Assembly (NCBI GenBank): GCA_047972425.1
Contig: JBKEAR010000027.1
Coordinates: 1-64,000, forward strand
From: JBKEAR01 sp047972425
GTDB taxonomy: Bacteria > Pseudomonadota > Alphaproteobacteria > JBKEAR01
Length of the DNA: 64,000 nucleotides
Reading direction: 5' to 3'
Shown: one piece after another, positions 34,401 through 44,168 of the stretch
Layout: each line of letters begins with the position of its first letter
How positions within the stretch are numbered: the first letter of the stretch is position 1
Position numbers and translations under genes: made by a program
Notes under the pieces: model-generated
What the model was told of the DNA's origin: nothing
Database searches by the model: none
The model's input: only the letters and a program-made list of their open reading frames with translations

Positions 34401-34958
34401 TTATACTTCCATCTGAACTTCCTGAACTTCATTAACCTCAGGAATATAATGTTTTAATAAATTTTCTACACCAGATTTTAACGTTAGTGAAGCCGAAGGG
34501 CAACCCGAACATGCACCTTGCATATGCAAATAAACCACACCATCTTCAAAACCCTGATACACAATATCACCGCCATCCATCGCAACAGCCGGGCGCACAC
34601 GTGTATCGAGCAAATCTTTAATTTTACGTACCACCTCAGAATCTTCTTCGCCGTTGGTTTTGGCAACACTCTCAACAATAATCGGCTCTTCCCCTTGCAA
34701 ATGATCCATAATTGCTGCAATCACTAAAGGCTGTAATACTTGCCAATCTTCATCGGCGCTGCGTGTAACGGTAATAAACTCACCCCCTAAAAACACACCA
34801 ATCACACCTTCTATTGCAAATAAACGCCGTGCTAAAGGCGAGCGTTTATCGGCCATTGCAGCCGATGTAAAATTGGCCGTGCCTTCAGCCATAACGGTTT
34901 GGCCGGGTAAAAAGCGCATAGTTGCGGGGTTTGGGGTAAACTCGGTTTGAATGAACAT
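34401..34958 (-). CDS. nfuA: NfuA/NFU1-type Fe-S scaffold protein
   Basis: Carries and delivers Fe-S clusters. The N-terminal NFU1 domain (MFIQTEFTPNPATMRFLPG, first 90 residues) and the C-terminal NifU domain with the cluster cysteines in GACSGCPSAS are both present (185 aa). The frame extends to TTG 34970; ATG 34958 gives the family-typical N-terminus and has TGGAAA upstream. First gene of the minus-strand run nfuA-tsaB-mucR-fur-miaB-phoH. Confidence 0.92.
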   Translation of the reverse strand: MFIQTEFTPNPATMRFLPGQTVMAEGTANFTSAAMADKRSPLARRLFAIEGVIGVFLGGEFITVTRSADEDWQVLQPLVIAAIMDHLQGEEPIIVESVAKTNGEEDSEVVRKIKDLLDTRVRPAVAMDGGDIVYQGFEDGVVYLHMQGACSGCPSASLTLKSGVENLLKHYIPEVNEVQEVQMEV

Positions 34959-35130
34959 TATATTTTCCAATCTTTACTAAATTACTATGCCATATAATAT
35001 AAGCTTTAAATAAGCAAGCGTAAAGCCTATTTAACAAAAACCTTTAAACTATTCACAAGTCTTTAATTGCTATAATTTATAAAATATGGCATTTTGAGCG
35101 CATTAAACAAGAATATACGGAGTTTTTAAT

Positions 35131-36435
35131 TTGGCAAATATTGGCATTGTTTCCTTAGGTTGTGCAAAAGCGTTAACCGATAGCGAGCGTATTTTAACCC
35201 GCCTGCGTGCTGAAGGTTATGGCATTGTTGATAGTTACGAAAATGCCGATGCCGTTATTGTTAATACATGCGGATTTTTAGATAGTGCCCGCGCCGAAAG
35301 TTTTGAGGCTATTCACGAAGCTTTAGACGAAAATGGTAAAGTTTTAGTGACCGGCTGCCTAGGGGCATTGCCCGATGAAATTTTAAGCCGCTTTCCGAAA
35401 GTATTATCGGTTACAGGCCCCCATCAGTATCAAGCCGTCATGGAAGCCGTACACAAAGTTTCGCCACCCGAATCCGACCCAAAGCTAAGCCTTTTACCCC
35501 CCGAAGGTTTACGCTTAACCCCGCATCATTATGCCTATTTAAAAATTTCTGAGGGCTGTAACCATAATTGTCGTTTTTGTATTATCCCCGATTTACGCGG
35601 CCGTCAAGTCTCTCGTACATTTGATGATATTTATAAAGAGGCCGAAGCTTTAGCAATATCTGGCACCAAAGAGCTTTTGGTCATTGGCCAAGATACCGGC
35701 GATTGGGGCAGTGATTTATCGCCACGTAACTTCCATTGGGACAATAAGGAATATAAAGCGGATATTGTGAACTTATGTAAACATTTAGGCTCGTTAAAAA
35801 TGTGGGTACGCCTGCATTATATGTATCCGTGGCGCAATGTGGATGACCTTATTCCGCTGATGGCTGATGGTTTGATTGCACCTTATTTAGATGTTCCCTT
35901 TCAGCATGCTAGCCCAAAAATTTTAAAATCCATGAAGCGCCCTGCCCAACAAGAAAAACTACTGGAGCGCATTGAAAGCTGGCGTAAAAGTTGCCCCGAT
36001 ATTGCTTTACGTTCTACCTTTATTGTGGGTTATCCGGGTGAGACGGATCAGGATTTTGATTATCTGATGGATTGGCTGCAAGAAGCCCAATTAGACCGTG
36101 TGGGCGTGTTCCAATTTGAGGCCGTAAAAGGTGCCGTGGCATCGGAAATGGATGACCAAATAGAAGATGATGTAAAGCAATGGCGTTTTGAACAAGTGAT
36201 GGAATTGCAATCGCAAATATCTGAAAATAAACTCAGCCAAAAAATTGGGAAAAGCTATGATGTTGTCATTGACAATATTGATGGCGAAACGGCCATTGGC
36301 CGTACCATCTATGATGCCCCAGAGGTTGATGGCCAAGTGCATATTGCGGGTGCGAACTTCCTTAAAATCGGCGAGCGTGCCCTTGTAAAAATAACGGATA
36401 GCGATGCCTTTGATTTATATGGCGAATTAGCATAA
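35131..36435 (+). CDS. rimO: Ribosomal protein S12 methylthiotransferase RimO
   Basis: Methylthiolates an Asp of ribosomal protein S12. 434 residues: UPF0004 domain (VSLGCAKALTDSE, NTCGFLDSAR, TGCLGALP), radical SAM cluster CNHNCRFC (about 146-153) and a C-terminal TRAM domain. The start is TTG 35131, with GGAG at 35119-35122 (8 nt spacer); no ATG lies in the right place. A TATAAT at 35071-35076 is a possible -10 box. Divergent from nfuA (~170 bp apart). Confidence 0.94.
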   Translation: MANIGIVSLGCAKALTDSERILTRLRAEGYGIVDSYENADAVIVNTCGFLDSARAESFEAIHEALDENGKVLVTGCLGALPDEILSRFPKVLSVTGPHQYQAVMEAVHKVSPPESDPKLSLLPPEGLRLTPHHYAYLKISEGCNHNCRFCIIPDLRGRQVSRTFDDIYKEAEALAISGTKELLVIGQDTGDWGSDLSPRNFHWDNKEYKADIVNLCKHLGSLKMWVRLHYMYPWRNVDDLIPLMADGLIAPYLDVPFQHASPKILKSMKRPAQQEKLLERIESWRKSCPDIALRSTFIVGYPGETDQDFDYLMDWLQEAQLDRVGVFQFEAVKGAVASEMDDQIEDDVKQWRFEQVMELQSQISENKLSQKIGKSYDVVIDNIDGETAIGRTIYDAPEVDGQVHIAGANFLKIGERALVKITDSDAFDLYGELA

Positions 36436-36516
36436 AAGCAACCAAGTGAATTGATTTGTTATTTTAATACCCCTTATAAACTGATATAATAGGTCAATAA
36501 TAATCAAGGAGTCTAC

Positions 36517-38394
36517 ATGGCTGATACGCTTTTATTGTGGGGACAACCTTTCCAAATGTGGGTTGTATTTGCAATTATCATTTTGGCACTCATTATATTT
36601 GCAACCGAGAAATTCTCCATGGAGCTAACCTCTGTGGGGGTTGTTATTGCGCTCCTTATTTTCTTTTGGTATTTCCCTATTTATAAAAACGGCGTTAATC
36701 TAACGGATTCCAAACATTTGTTGGCTGGGCTTTCTAATCCGGCACTTATTTCGGTTTTAAGCCTTTTGGTTATTGGCCAAGGCATTGTGCGCACCGGTAT
36801 TTTAGATGCCGGGGCAAGGCGGCTAATGTCTTCCCTTGGGAAAAAACCTTCCTTAGCTTTTTCAGTCGTTTTATTTGTTGCCATGATGATTTCGGGCTTT
36901 TTAAATAATATTCCGGTGGTGGTCATTTTTATCCCGATTTTGCAAACAATGTGTTCTAAATTTAATATATCATCCAGCCGTGTAATGATGTCCTTAGGTT
37001 TTGTCGCCGTATTAGGCGGTATGACAACCGTGGTGGGCTCGGGGACAAATTTATTAGTGAATACCGCATTGATTGATTCTGATCTCCCCCCATTTAAATT
37101 CTTTGATTTCACTATTCCCGGCCTTGTTATGGCACTTTCGGGCTTGGTTTTTTGCTTGTTGGTATTGCCGATATTATTGCCCAAGCGAGACCCCAAAACA
37201 CAAAAGCAAACCCAAGGCAAACAATTTTTGGTAGAGATTGTACCGGGGCGAAATGCATCTTTAATTGGTAACACACCAAAAGCCGGACTATTCCCAATGT
37301 TACCGGGCATGACCGTACAGATTATTTATCGCGGAGCAGAGCAGAGCTTTTTACCGCCATTTGAGGATTATCAGATAGAAGCCGAAGATCGCTTTTTAGT
37401 CGCTGTAACCCGCGATAATTTACGCGAAGCCATATCGGTTAATCCGTGGCTTGTCGATAGTATCATCACCCATCAGCCCCATAAAAAATATATGACATCA
37501 CCCACAAAGGGCGACCCTGTAATGATGGATGTGATGGTAGTACCCCACTCGTCATTAGCCAATAAACCTTTTGGTGGCGTGCAGATTGATAATGCCAAAG
37601 ATTGCGAAGTTATTGGCATTAAGCGCCGTGCTTCTATCGGGCGGCATGATTTACGCTATACCCTCATTGAGCCCGGTGATGTTTTGTTATTACGCGGGCA
37701 AAGAGAGACTATTGAGAATCTGCGTTCATCATCCGATGTTGTGCCCTTAGAATGGTCCACCAAAGATTTACCGCAAAAAGCCGGGGCTATTCGGGCAATT
37801 ATTATTTTTGCGCTCACAATGCTATGTAGCTCACTACAAATTTTACCCATTGAGGTTGCCACATTAATGGGGGCTACCGCCATGGTGGTTATGCAAATTT
37901 TAACGCCACAACAAACATTGAAAGCCATTGATATTAAAGTGGCTTTGGCGATTATTGCCGCCCTTTCCATGGGCGAGGCTCTTAAGGCCACTGGCGGCGA
38001 TGGTTGGCTAGCCGTGCAGTATATTCGTATTGTGGGCGATATTGCACCCGGGCTATCACTTTCGATTATGTTTTTGGTTATCGCTCTATTATCCACGCTT
38101 ATTACCACCAAAACGGCAGCCGTGTTATTTACACCGATGGCGGTACAGATTGCCATGCAATATAACGATAGTTTATCTTACGAGGTTCCATGGCAACCTT
38201 TTGCCGTTGCCGTTGTTTTTGCCGCCAATTGCTCATTCGCTAATCCTTTGGGTTATAAAACCAATTTATTAACCATGAGCCCCGGCGGGTATAAATTTAT
38301 CGATTATGCCCGTGGCGGTCTTCCTTTAACCATATTTTTATGGATAATATTCTCAGCCTTTGTTCCTTGGTATTATGGGCTACCATTATTTTAA
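36517..38394 (+). CDS. SLC13-family permease with internal TrkA-C domains
   Basis: A 625-residue inner-membrane protein. Two membrane halves, each of about five to six helices (residues ~13-225 and ~415-620), flank a cytosolic region (~230-400) with two TrkA-C/RCK-C-like domains (VEIVPGRNASLIGNTPKAGLF, EDRFLVAVTR; VVPHSSLANKPFGGVQIDN, IEPGDVLLLRG). Membrane motifs FLNNIPVVVIFIPI and GSGTNLLVNTALI resemble SLC13/CitM-type carriers. The family transports anions such as sulfate, phosphate or dicarboxylates; substrate not predictable. A TATAAT at 36485-36490 may be its -10. Confidence 0.85.
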   Translation: MADTLLLWGQPFQMWVVFAIIILALIIFATEKFSMELTSVGVVIALLIFFWYFPIYKNGVNLTDSKHLLAGLSNPALISVLSLLVIGQGIVRTGILDAGARRLMSSLGKKPSLAFSVVLFVAMMISGFLNNIPVVVIFIPILQTMCSKFNISSSRVMMSLGFVAVLGGMTTVVGSGTNLLVNTALIDSDLPPFKFFDFTIPGLVMALSGLVFCLLVLPILLPKRDPKTQKQTQGKQFLVEIVPGRNASLIGNTPKAGLFPMLPGMTVQIIYRGAEQSFLPPFEDYQIEAEDRFLVAVTRDNLREAISVNPWLVDSIITHQPHKKYMTSPTKGDPVMMDVMVVPHSSLANKPFGGVQIDNAKDCEVIGIKRRASIGRHDLRYTLIEPGDVLLLRGQRETIENLRSSSDVVPLEWSTKDLPQKAGAIRAIIIFALTMLCSSLQILPIEVATLMGATAMVVMQILTPQQTLKAIDIKVALAIIAALSMGEALKATGGDGWLAVQYIRIVGDIAPGLSLSIMFLVIALLSTLITTKTAAVLFTPMAVQIAMQYNDSLSYEVPWQPFAVAVVFAANCSFANPLGYKTNLLTMSPGGYKFIDYARGGLPLTIFLWIIFSAFVPWYYGLPLF

Positions 38395-38495
38395 ATTGCA
38401 GAAAAAAATTTAGGTCGTCTTGCTTTAAAAAGTGTTTTTTTCTTTATTTATTATATAAAATGATCATTAGTCAGTTAACGATAAGGAGGCCAGTT

Positions 38496-40073
38496 ATGGC
38501 ACAAAAAAAATTGAAATTTACTTTAGCAGCCTTGGTGGCATCCTTAAGCCTCCACGCCGCTGCAGAAGATAATATATTTTATTGGGGCTCAACCACCGAC
38601 CCACAAACTATGGATCCCTATGCGGTTAATACCGCGCCCGTTTGGGGGTTTTTAACCAATGTGTATGAGGGTCTCATGCGCCGTACCGAAACTGGTGGTG
38701 TAGAGCCTCAATTGGCAAAAAGTTGGGAGCCTTTAAGTGGCGAGCAACCCGGTTGGCGTTTTAAACTCCGCGAAGGCGTTAACTTTCATAACGGTAGCCC
38801 CTTTAATGCCGATGATGTTATTTTTTCTTTTCAGCGCGCTACGGACGAAAATTCGGATATCCGCGGTATGTTAGCCTCGATTAAAGAAGTTGTAAAAATA
38901 GATGATTATACCATTGACCTTTATACTTACGAGGTTGACCCTGTATTACCATTTTCTATTTCTGGTTGGGCGATGTTCGATAAAGAATGGTCCGAAGAAA
39001 ATAATACAACACAACCCGCTCGCGAAGCCGAAAACTATGCCACATTACACACCAATGGCACAGGCCCCTTTATGGTTGAAAAACGCTCACCAGACGTAGA
39101 AACTACATTGGTTGCAAACCCTAATTGGTGGAATGAACGCACATTTAACATCGACCGCGCTGTATTTAAACCTGTTGCCGATGCCGCTACTGGTGCTGCC
39201 GGCTTAACATCAGGCGAGCTTGACTTTTTTCAGCCGATTGCATTACAAGATATCGACGATATCAATAACCGTAACGGCGTGCATACGGTAGAAGGCTTAG
39301 AAGGCCGTGCAATTATGTTGGGCTTTAATCATGAAGCCGATACACTTTGGGGTACCGATACACCCAACCCATTTAAAGATCAGCGGGTCAGACAAGCCGT
39401 TTATAAAGCCATTGATACCGATGCGATTATTCAAAAAATCATGCGCGGTAAAGCCCAGCCCACAAGCCAAATTGATGCCCCTGTGGTCAATGGCTATACC
39501 CAAGGCTTAGAACGTTTACCTTATGATATTGATGCTGCCAAAGCCCTATTGGCCGAAGCCGGATATACCGATGGTTTTGAGTTCACTCTCCGCTGCCCGA
39601 ATGATCGTTATATTAATGATGAGGATGTATGTAAAGCAGTTGTTTCTTTATTGGGCAAAATCAATGTAAAAGCCAAGCTTGATGCCATTCCGGTTCGGGA
39701 ATATTGGGGCGAGCTTCGTAACGATAACTTCGATATGTTCTTACTGGGTTGGACGCCAGATACTTTTGATGCCGAACATCCTATCCGTTACCTTGTAACA
39801 ACACCAAACCCAGAGCTTAAATTTGGCGATTGGAACTATGGTGGATATTCAAACCCACGTATTGATGAATTATTATTTGCTATCCGCTCCGAGCTTGACC
39901 AAGATAAACGCCAAACATTGCTTGACGAAAGCGCAATGATTATTCGTGACGATGCTGCTTATATCCCATTATATGTTCAGCCCATTGCTTGGGGTGTGCG
40001 TGATGGCATAGAAGTAAAAATTCGCCCCGATAATTATTTACACTTAAAATGGGTAAATAAAGAAAAAAAATAA
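38496..40073 (+). CDS. Peptide-type ABC transporter solute-binding protein (SBP family 5)
   Basis: Secreted binding protein, 525 residues after a Sec signal peptide (cleavage near HAAA-ED). The family 5 pattern is clear: FYWGSTTDPQTMDPYAVNT, VYEGLMRR, LAKSWEPL, WRFKLREGVNFHNGSPFNADDVIFSFQR and the C-terminal IIRDDAAYIPLYVQP. A longer frame starts at 38340, but AAGGAGG at 38483-38489 marks ATG 38496 and the earlier codons are not signal-like. No permease or ATPase gene is adjacent; the binding-protein-less transporter at 17.2-20.8 kb is the obvious candidate partner. Confidence 0.92.
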   Translation: MAQKKLKFTLAALVASLSLHAAAEDNIFYWGSTTDPQTMDPYAVNTAPVWGFLTNVYEGLMRRTETGGVEPQLAKSWEPLSGEQPGWRFKLREGVNFHNGSPFNADDVIFSFQRATDENSDIRGMLASIKEVVKIDDYTIDLYTYEVDPVLPFSISGWAMFDKEWSEENNTTQPAREAENYATLHTNGTGPFMVEKRSPDVETTLVANPNWWNERTFNIDRAVFKPVADAATGAAGLTSGELDFFQPIALQDIDDINNRNGVHTVEGLEGRAIMLGFNHEADTLWGTDTPNPFKDQRVRQAVYKAIDTDAIIQKIMRGKAQPTSQIDAPVVNGYTQGLERLPYDIDAAKALLAEAGYTDGFEFTLRCPNDRYINDEDVCKAVVSLLGKINVKAKLDAIPVREYWGELRNDNFDMFLLGWTPDTFDAEHPIRYLVTTPNPELKFGDWNYGGYSNPRIDELLFAIRSELDQDKRQTLLDESAMIIRDDAAYIPLYVQPIAWGVRDGIEVKIRPDNYLHLKWVNKEKK

Positions 40074-40101
40074 ATATTAAAATAACATTATTAAATAATA
40101 A

Positions 40102-40130
40102 AAGGGTAAGTTTTTCTTACCCTTTTTTAT
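40102..40130 (+). terminator. Rho-independent terminator of the solute-binding protein gene
   Basis: AAGGGTAAG (40102-40110) pairs with CTTACCCTT (40116-40124) around a T-rich loop, followed by a T-run to 40128. It lies ~30 nt past the stop codon. Confidence 0.85.
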
Positions 40131-40186
40131 TTGCAATTACGCATTACTCTCTATAGCATATATAATTATGATGTTAAGGAGGGTTT

Positions 40187-41692
40187 ATGGTTGCACGTGT
40201 CAAAACAGTGGCCTTTGTGGGGGTAGAAGCCATTGATATTGATATCCAAGTGCGTTTATCATCGGGTTTACCGTCTTTTCAGATTGTCGGTTTGGCCGAT
40301 AAAGCGGTGGGCGAAAGCCGCGATCGTATTCGCAATGCCATTGAATCTTTGGGGCTTTCCATGCCCTCTAAACGTATTACCGTTAATTTAAGCCCTGCCG
40401 ATTTACTCAAAGAAGGCAGCCATTACGACCTCCCAATAGCTTTAGGAATTTTAGCCGCCATGGAGATTATTCCTTATGAAGCAATCACACAAATTTATGC
40501 GGTGGGTGAGCTGAATTTAGACGGTAAAATTGCCCCCTGTTACGGGGCTTTAGTTGCAGCTATTCATGCCCATGGCCAATGCGCTCATTTTATTTGCCCT
40601 ATGCAACAAGGCAGCGAAGCCGCATGGGCAGGTGATGACTTACGGCTTTCGGCTGTTGATCATTTAAAAGATGTGATTGCTTTGCTTAAAGGGGAGCTAA
40701 CATTAGAGCGCCCCAAGGCACAGGCCATTGAAGATAAACAAAATATCCCCGATTTATCAGATATTAAAGGGCAAGAAAGCGCCAAACGTGCCCTAGAGGT
40801 TGCAGCCGCGGGCAATTTAAATATGCTGATGATTGGCCCCGCCGGTAGCGGGAAATCTATGCTTGCAAGCCGCATTATCGGGCTATTACCGCCCATGTTA
40901 CCGGCCGAGGCTTTAGAAACAACCATGGTACATTCTTTAGCAGGCGAAACCAGCCAAAGCGGTATATTACGCAATCGCCCTTTTAGAGAACCCCACCATT
41001 CGGCCTCCATTCCCGCCCTTACAGGGGGCGGTATGCGTGCCAAACCGGGCGAGATTTCCTTAGCCCATAACGGTATTTTATTTTTAGATGAACTCCCTGA
41101 GTTTCAGGGGCGCGTGCTTGATAGTTTACGCCAACCTTTAGAGACCGGCAAAATTACAGTTGCCCGTGCCAATGCCCATATTTCTTGGCCGGCGCGCTTT
41201 CAGCTCATTGCGGCGATGAACCCCTGCCGTTGTGGTCATTTAAACGACCCCCACCAAGCATGCTCTCGTGCGCCCAAATGTGCCATAGATTATCAAGGCC
41301 GTCTATCCGGCCCCCTTTTAGACCGTTTTGATATTATCATTCAAGTACCCGCTGTAGATGCAACTTCTTTGTTATTACCACCACCAAAGGAAGGCACCAA
41401 AGAAGTACGAGAGCGTGTATTGGCCGCAAGGCGCATACAATGGCGGCGTTATCGTAAACAAGGCTATTACACCAATGCCGATGCCTCTACCCAAGATATC
41501 GAAGCTTATATATCATCCGATAATCAGATATCCCAATTATTATCCGAGGTCATTCAAAAACAAAAACTCACTGCACGCGGCTTTCATCGCATATTAAAAA
41601 CCGCCCGAACGATTGCGGATTTAGAAGCCAACGAGCATATCCGCAACCATCATATCTCCGAAGCCGTATCCTTACGCAGCGGATTAATGTAA
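40187..41692 (+). CDS. ComM/YifB-family AAA ATPase (Mg-chelatase-like)
   Basis: A 501-residue protein of the YifB/ComM type, which in naturally competent bacteria drives branch migration during recombination. The N-terminal lon-like domain (GLPSFQIVGLADKAVGESRDRI, about 29-50) precedes the AAA domain with Walker A GPAGSGKSM, the insert REPHHSASIPALTGGG, Walker B ILFLDELPEF, and the zinc-type cysteine cluster NPCRCGHLNDPHQACSRAPKC. C-terminal domain RGFHRILKTARTIADLE. Monocistronic. The name comM is not used because function in this organism is unknown. Confidence 0.9.
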   Translation: MVARVKTVAFVGVEAIDIDIQVRLSSGLPSFQIVGLADKAVGESRDRIRNAIESLGLSMPSKRITVNLSPADLLKEGSHYDLPIALGILAAMEIIPYEAITQIYAVGELNLDGKIAPCYGALVAAIHAHGQCAHFICPMQQGSEAAWAGDDLRLSAVDHLKDVIALLKGELTLERPKAQAIEDKQNIPDLSDIKGQESAKRALEVAAAGNLNMLMIGPAGSGKSMLASRIIGLLPPMLPAEALETTMVHSLAGETSQSGILRNRPFREPHHSASIPALTGGGMRAKPGEISLAHNGILFLDELPEFQGRVLDSLRQPLETGKITVARANAHISWPARFQLIAAMNPCRCGHLNDPHQACSRAPKCAIDYQGRLSGPLLDRFDIIIQVPAVDATSLLLPPPKEGTKEVRERVLAARRIQWRRYRKQGYYTNADASTQDIEAYISSDNQISQLLSEVIQKQKLTARGFHRILKTARTIADLEANEHIRNHHISEAVSLRSGLM

Positions 41693-41695
41693 ATA

Positions 41696-42424
41696 TTACA
41701 AACAAAGTTTTATACCTGTTAATAACAGGCTGGCATAAACGATATAGAAAAATATTTTGCCTTTAACCCGATGGTGCAAATAACGCCCTAATAATACGCC
41801 TATAGGGGCAAAAGGTAGGATATATAAGCTCACCAATAAGGTATCTTTAGCAAAAAAACCATTGACCATATAACCGGGCACTTTAATAAAATTAATATAG
41901 GCAAAAAAGGCGGCACTTAAAGCTTGGATTTGCGTGGGTGTAAATTTTTGACTAAATACCCAAATAATAAATGGTGGCCCACCTGCATGGGCTAAATAGC
42001 TGGTAAAGCCTGATGTTGCTGCCGCAACCCCACGGCTACCTTTAGGTAAATGCTCAATTTTCTTTTTATAAAACAAACCATATAACGCAAATAAAATAGA
42101 TATCACACCAATCAAAAAGCGAAAAATATCCTCATTAATTCGCCCCACCAATAATACGGCACCTATCACCCCGATTGTCCCAAATATACATAAGGGGATA
42201 ATTTGCTTTTTCGGCACATATTTATACCATATACTTACATTAACAATATCGGCACAAACCAATAAAGGCAATAAAATTGCTGTGGCTTGCGAGGGTGGGA
42301 TAACAAGGCTCATGAGCGGCACAGAAATCATACCAAAGCTGCCCATAAATCCCCCTTTGGCAATACCAAAAAGCAATACGGCTAAAATAATGACTAACCA
42401 TGTAAGCAATGTATAACTATCCAT
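41696..42424 (-). CDS. TauE/SafE-family (DUF81) membrane permease
   Basis: A 242-residue inner-membrane protein with about seven to eight hydrophobic helices. N-terminal AKGGFMGSFGMISVPLMSLVIPPSQATAILLPLLVCADI (split) and HAGGPPFIIWVFSQ are the two repeated motifs of the TauE/SafE family, which exports sulfur compounds or other organic anions. Substrate unknown. Converges with the ComM-like gene with 3 nt between stops. Confidence 0.85.
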   Translation of the reverse strand: MDSYTLLTWLVIILAVLLFGIAKGGFMGSFGMISVPLMSLVIPPSQATAILLPLLVCADIVNVSIWYKYVPKKQIIPLCIFGTIGVIGAVLLVGRINEDIFRFLIGVISILFALYGLFYKKKIEHLPKGSRGVAAATSGFTSYLAHAGGPPFIIWVFSQKFTPTQIQALSAAFFAYINFIKVPGYMVNGFFAKDTLLVSLYILPFAPIGVLLGRYLHHRVKGKIFFYIVYASLLLTGIKLCL

Positions 42425-42539
42425 AATTAAGCACTATATTTTAGCTATAAACATTGTGCAAGTGCAGATTAATTATTGGAAATTTTTAATCAAATAATAT
42501 ATAAATAATTGACTTTTGCATTGAACCCGAAAGACAAAA

Positions 42540-43517
42540 ATGGAAAATTTAGAAATCATTATGGCCGCACCCCGCGGATTTTGTGCTGGTGTTACCCGTG
42601 CTATCGAAATTGTGGAGCGCGCTTTAGAAAAATACGGCCCCCCTGTTTATGTACGCCATGAGATTGTACATAACAAACGTGTGGTCGAAACTTTAAAGGC
42701 CAAAGGGGCTATTTTTGTTAAAGAGCTCGATGAAATCCCCGAAGGCGCTGTAACCATATTCTCTGCCCATGGGGTTTCCGAAGCTGTAGAAAATGCTGCC
42801 AAAGATAGAGATTTACCCGTAATTGATGCCACATGCCCTTTGGTAAGTAAGGTGCATCGCTCCGGCCAGCGCCATGCCAAAAAAGGGCGTATTGTGATTG
42901 TGGTGGGGCATCCGGGACACCCGGAGGTTGAAGGCACAACAGGTCGTATTGACGGTGATGTTTATGTGGTATCGAATATCGAAGATGTGCAAAATTTACC
43001 CATAGATGCCGATGCCGAACTGGCATATGTAACCCAAACCACATTATCTTTGGACGAAACCAAACATATTATCGAGGCTCTAAAAACCAAATATCCCGAT
43101 GTTTTTGGCCCTGACCTTAAGGATATTTGTTATGCCACACAAAACCGCCAAACGGCGGTGCATGAGCTTTGTAAACAGGTGGATGCGCTGATTGTTTTGG
43201 GTGCTAAAAATTCATCGAACTCTAATCGGTTAAAAGATGTGGCCAACTTATATGATATACCGGGTTATCTGATTGACGATGCGACTCAGCTTACCGAAAA
43301 AATGCTTAAAGATAAACAAAGAATTGGTGTATCAGCTGGGGCCTCAGCCCCTGAGGTTTTGGTGGATGAACTTTTGGATAAACTGGCGCAAATTCGTCAT
43401 ATTACCGTTGTAGAGCAACAGGGTTTAGAGGAAAATATTATTTTTAAACTACCCACCCAGCTTGAAGATACGCCTGCCCCGCAAAATTCCCCCCTGCTAC
43501 CACGGCGACACTCATAA
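42540..43517 (+). CDS. ispH: 4-hydroxy-3-methylbut-2-enyl diphosphate reductase
   Basis: Last enzyme of the MEP isoprenoid pathway; reduces HMBPP to IPP and DMAPP with an Fe-S cluster. Cluster cysteines are in PRGFCAGV (near residue 15), DATCPLVSKVH (~97) and the C-terminal KDICYATQNRQ (~198). VRHEIVHN, FSAHGVS and VGAKNSSNS-like (LGAKNSSNSNRL) are the substrate-binding motifs. 325 residues, normal. The next gene is 12 nt downstream. Confidence 0.95.
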   Translation: MENLEIIMAAPRGFCAGVTRAIEIVERALEKYGPPVYVRHEIVHNKRVVETLKAKGAIFVKELDEIPEGAVTIFSAHGVSEAVENAAKDRDLPVIDATCPLVSKVHRSGQRHAKKGRIVIVVGHPGHPEVEGTTGRIDGDVYVVSNIEDVQNLPIDADAELAYVTQTTLSLDETKHIIEALKTKYPDVFGPDLKDICYATQNRQTAVHELCKQVDALIVLGAKNSSNSNRLKDVANLYDIPGYLIDDATQLTEKMLKDKQRIGVSAGASAPEVLVDELLDKLAQIRHITVVEQQGLEENIIFKLPTQLEDTPAPQNSPLLPRRHS

Positions 43518-43529
43518 CAGGACAAAATA

Positions 43530-44168
43530 ATGATTGAAATTTTATTGCATATACTCAACTGGATTGGCCTGATTGTATTTGCAATATCCGGCGCATTACT
43601 CGCAGTTAAACACCGCATGGATTTAATCGGTTATATCTTATTGGGTACGGCTACCGCTATTGGGGGTGGGACTTTTAGAGATTTAATATTGGACCGCCCT
43701 GTCTTTTGGCTTAACGATACCAGCCAATTATGGGGTAGTGTTATCACGGCGGCCATTGCCGGTATTTTAGCCAATGAAATTCGTAGTAATATCACAATGC
43801 GCTCTTACCAGCAAATATTAGAATGGTTTGATGCCTTAGGTTTAAGTGTATTTGCCATAACGGGGACAATGATTGCCCATAATATGGGGGCACATTTTAT
43901 TGTATCTATAACTTTGGGCATGATGACTGCAACCGGTGGCGGGTTAATCCGTGACATGATTGCCAATGAGCAACCTTTTATTACGCAATCCGAGCTTTAT
44001 GCATCGGCCGCTGCGATAGGCTCGGCAACGGTTTTATTACTGCAACATATTTTACCTTTAAGTATCGCCGTACTGATTGCTTTACTTGTCACTTTTAGCT
44101 TAAGAGCAGGTGCTATATTGTGGGGTTGGCACCCACCCTTTTCGCCTAAAAAAGAAATAAACCATTAA
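43530..44168 (+). CDS. TRIC-type (UPF0126/YadS) membrane protein
   Basis: A 212-residue protein with about seven TM helices in a 3+3+1 TRIC arrangement. Each repeat has the family pattern: FAISGALLAVKHRMDLIGYILLGTATAIGGGTFRDLIL (split, residues ~11-50) and FAITGTMIAHNMG with GMMTATGGGLIRDMIA (~108-150). Prokaryotic homologues form cation channels or transporters; older annotation gives glycine or Fe(III) roles. It lies downstream of ispH and its stop overlaps feoB by 4 nt. Confidence 0.88.
   Translation: MIEILLHILNWIGLIVFAISGALLAVKHRMDLIGYILLGTATAIGGGTFRDLILDRPVFWLNDTSQLWGSVITAAIAGILANEIRSNITMRSYQQILEWFDALGLSVFAITGTMIAHNMGAHFIVSITLGMMTATGGGLIRDMIANEQPFITQSELYASAAAIGSATVLLLQHILPLSIAVLIALLVTFSLRAGAILWGWHPPFSPKKEINH

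Noticed and set aside
36681..37310. 209-residue frame opposite the SLC13-type permease
   Set aside because: Antisense to a clear membrane protein with conserved motifs; no coding evidence.
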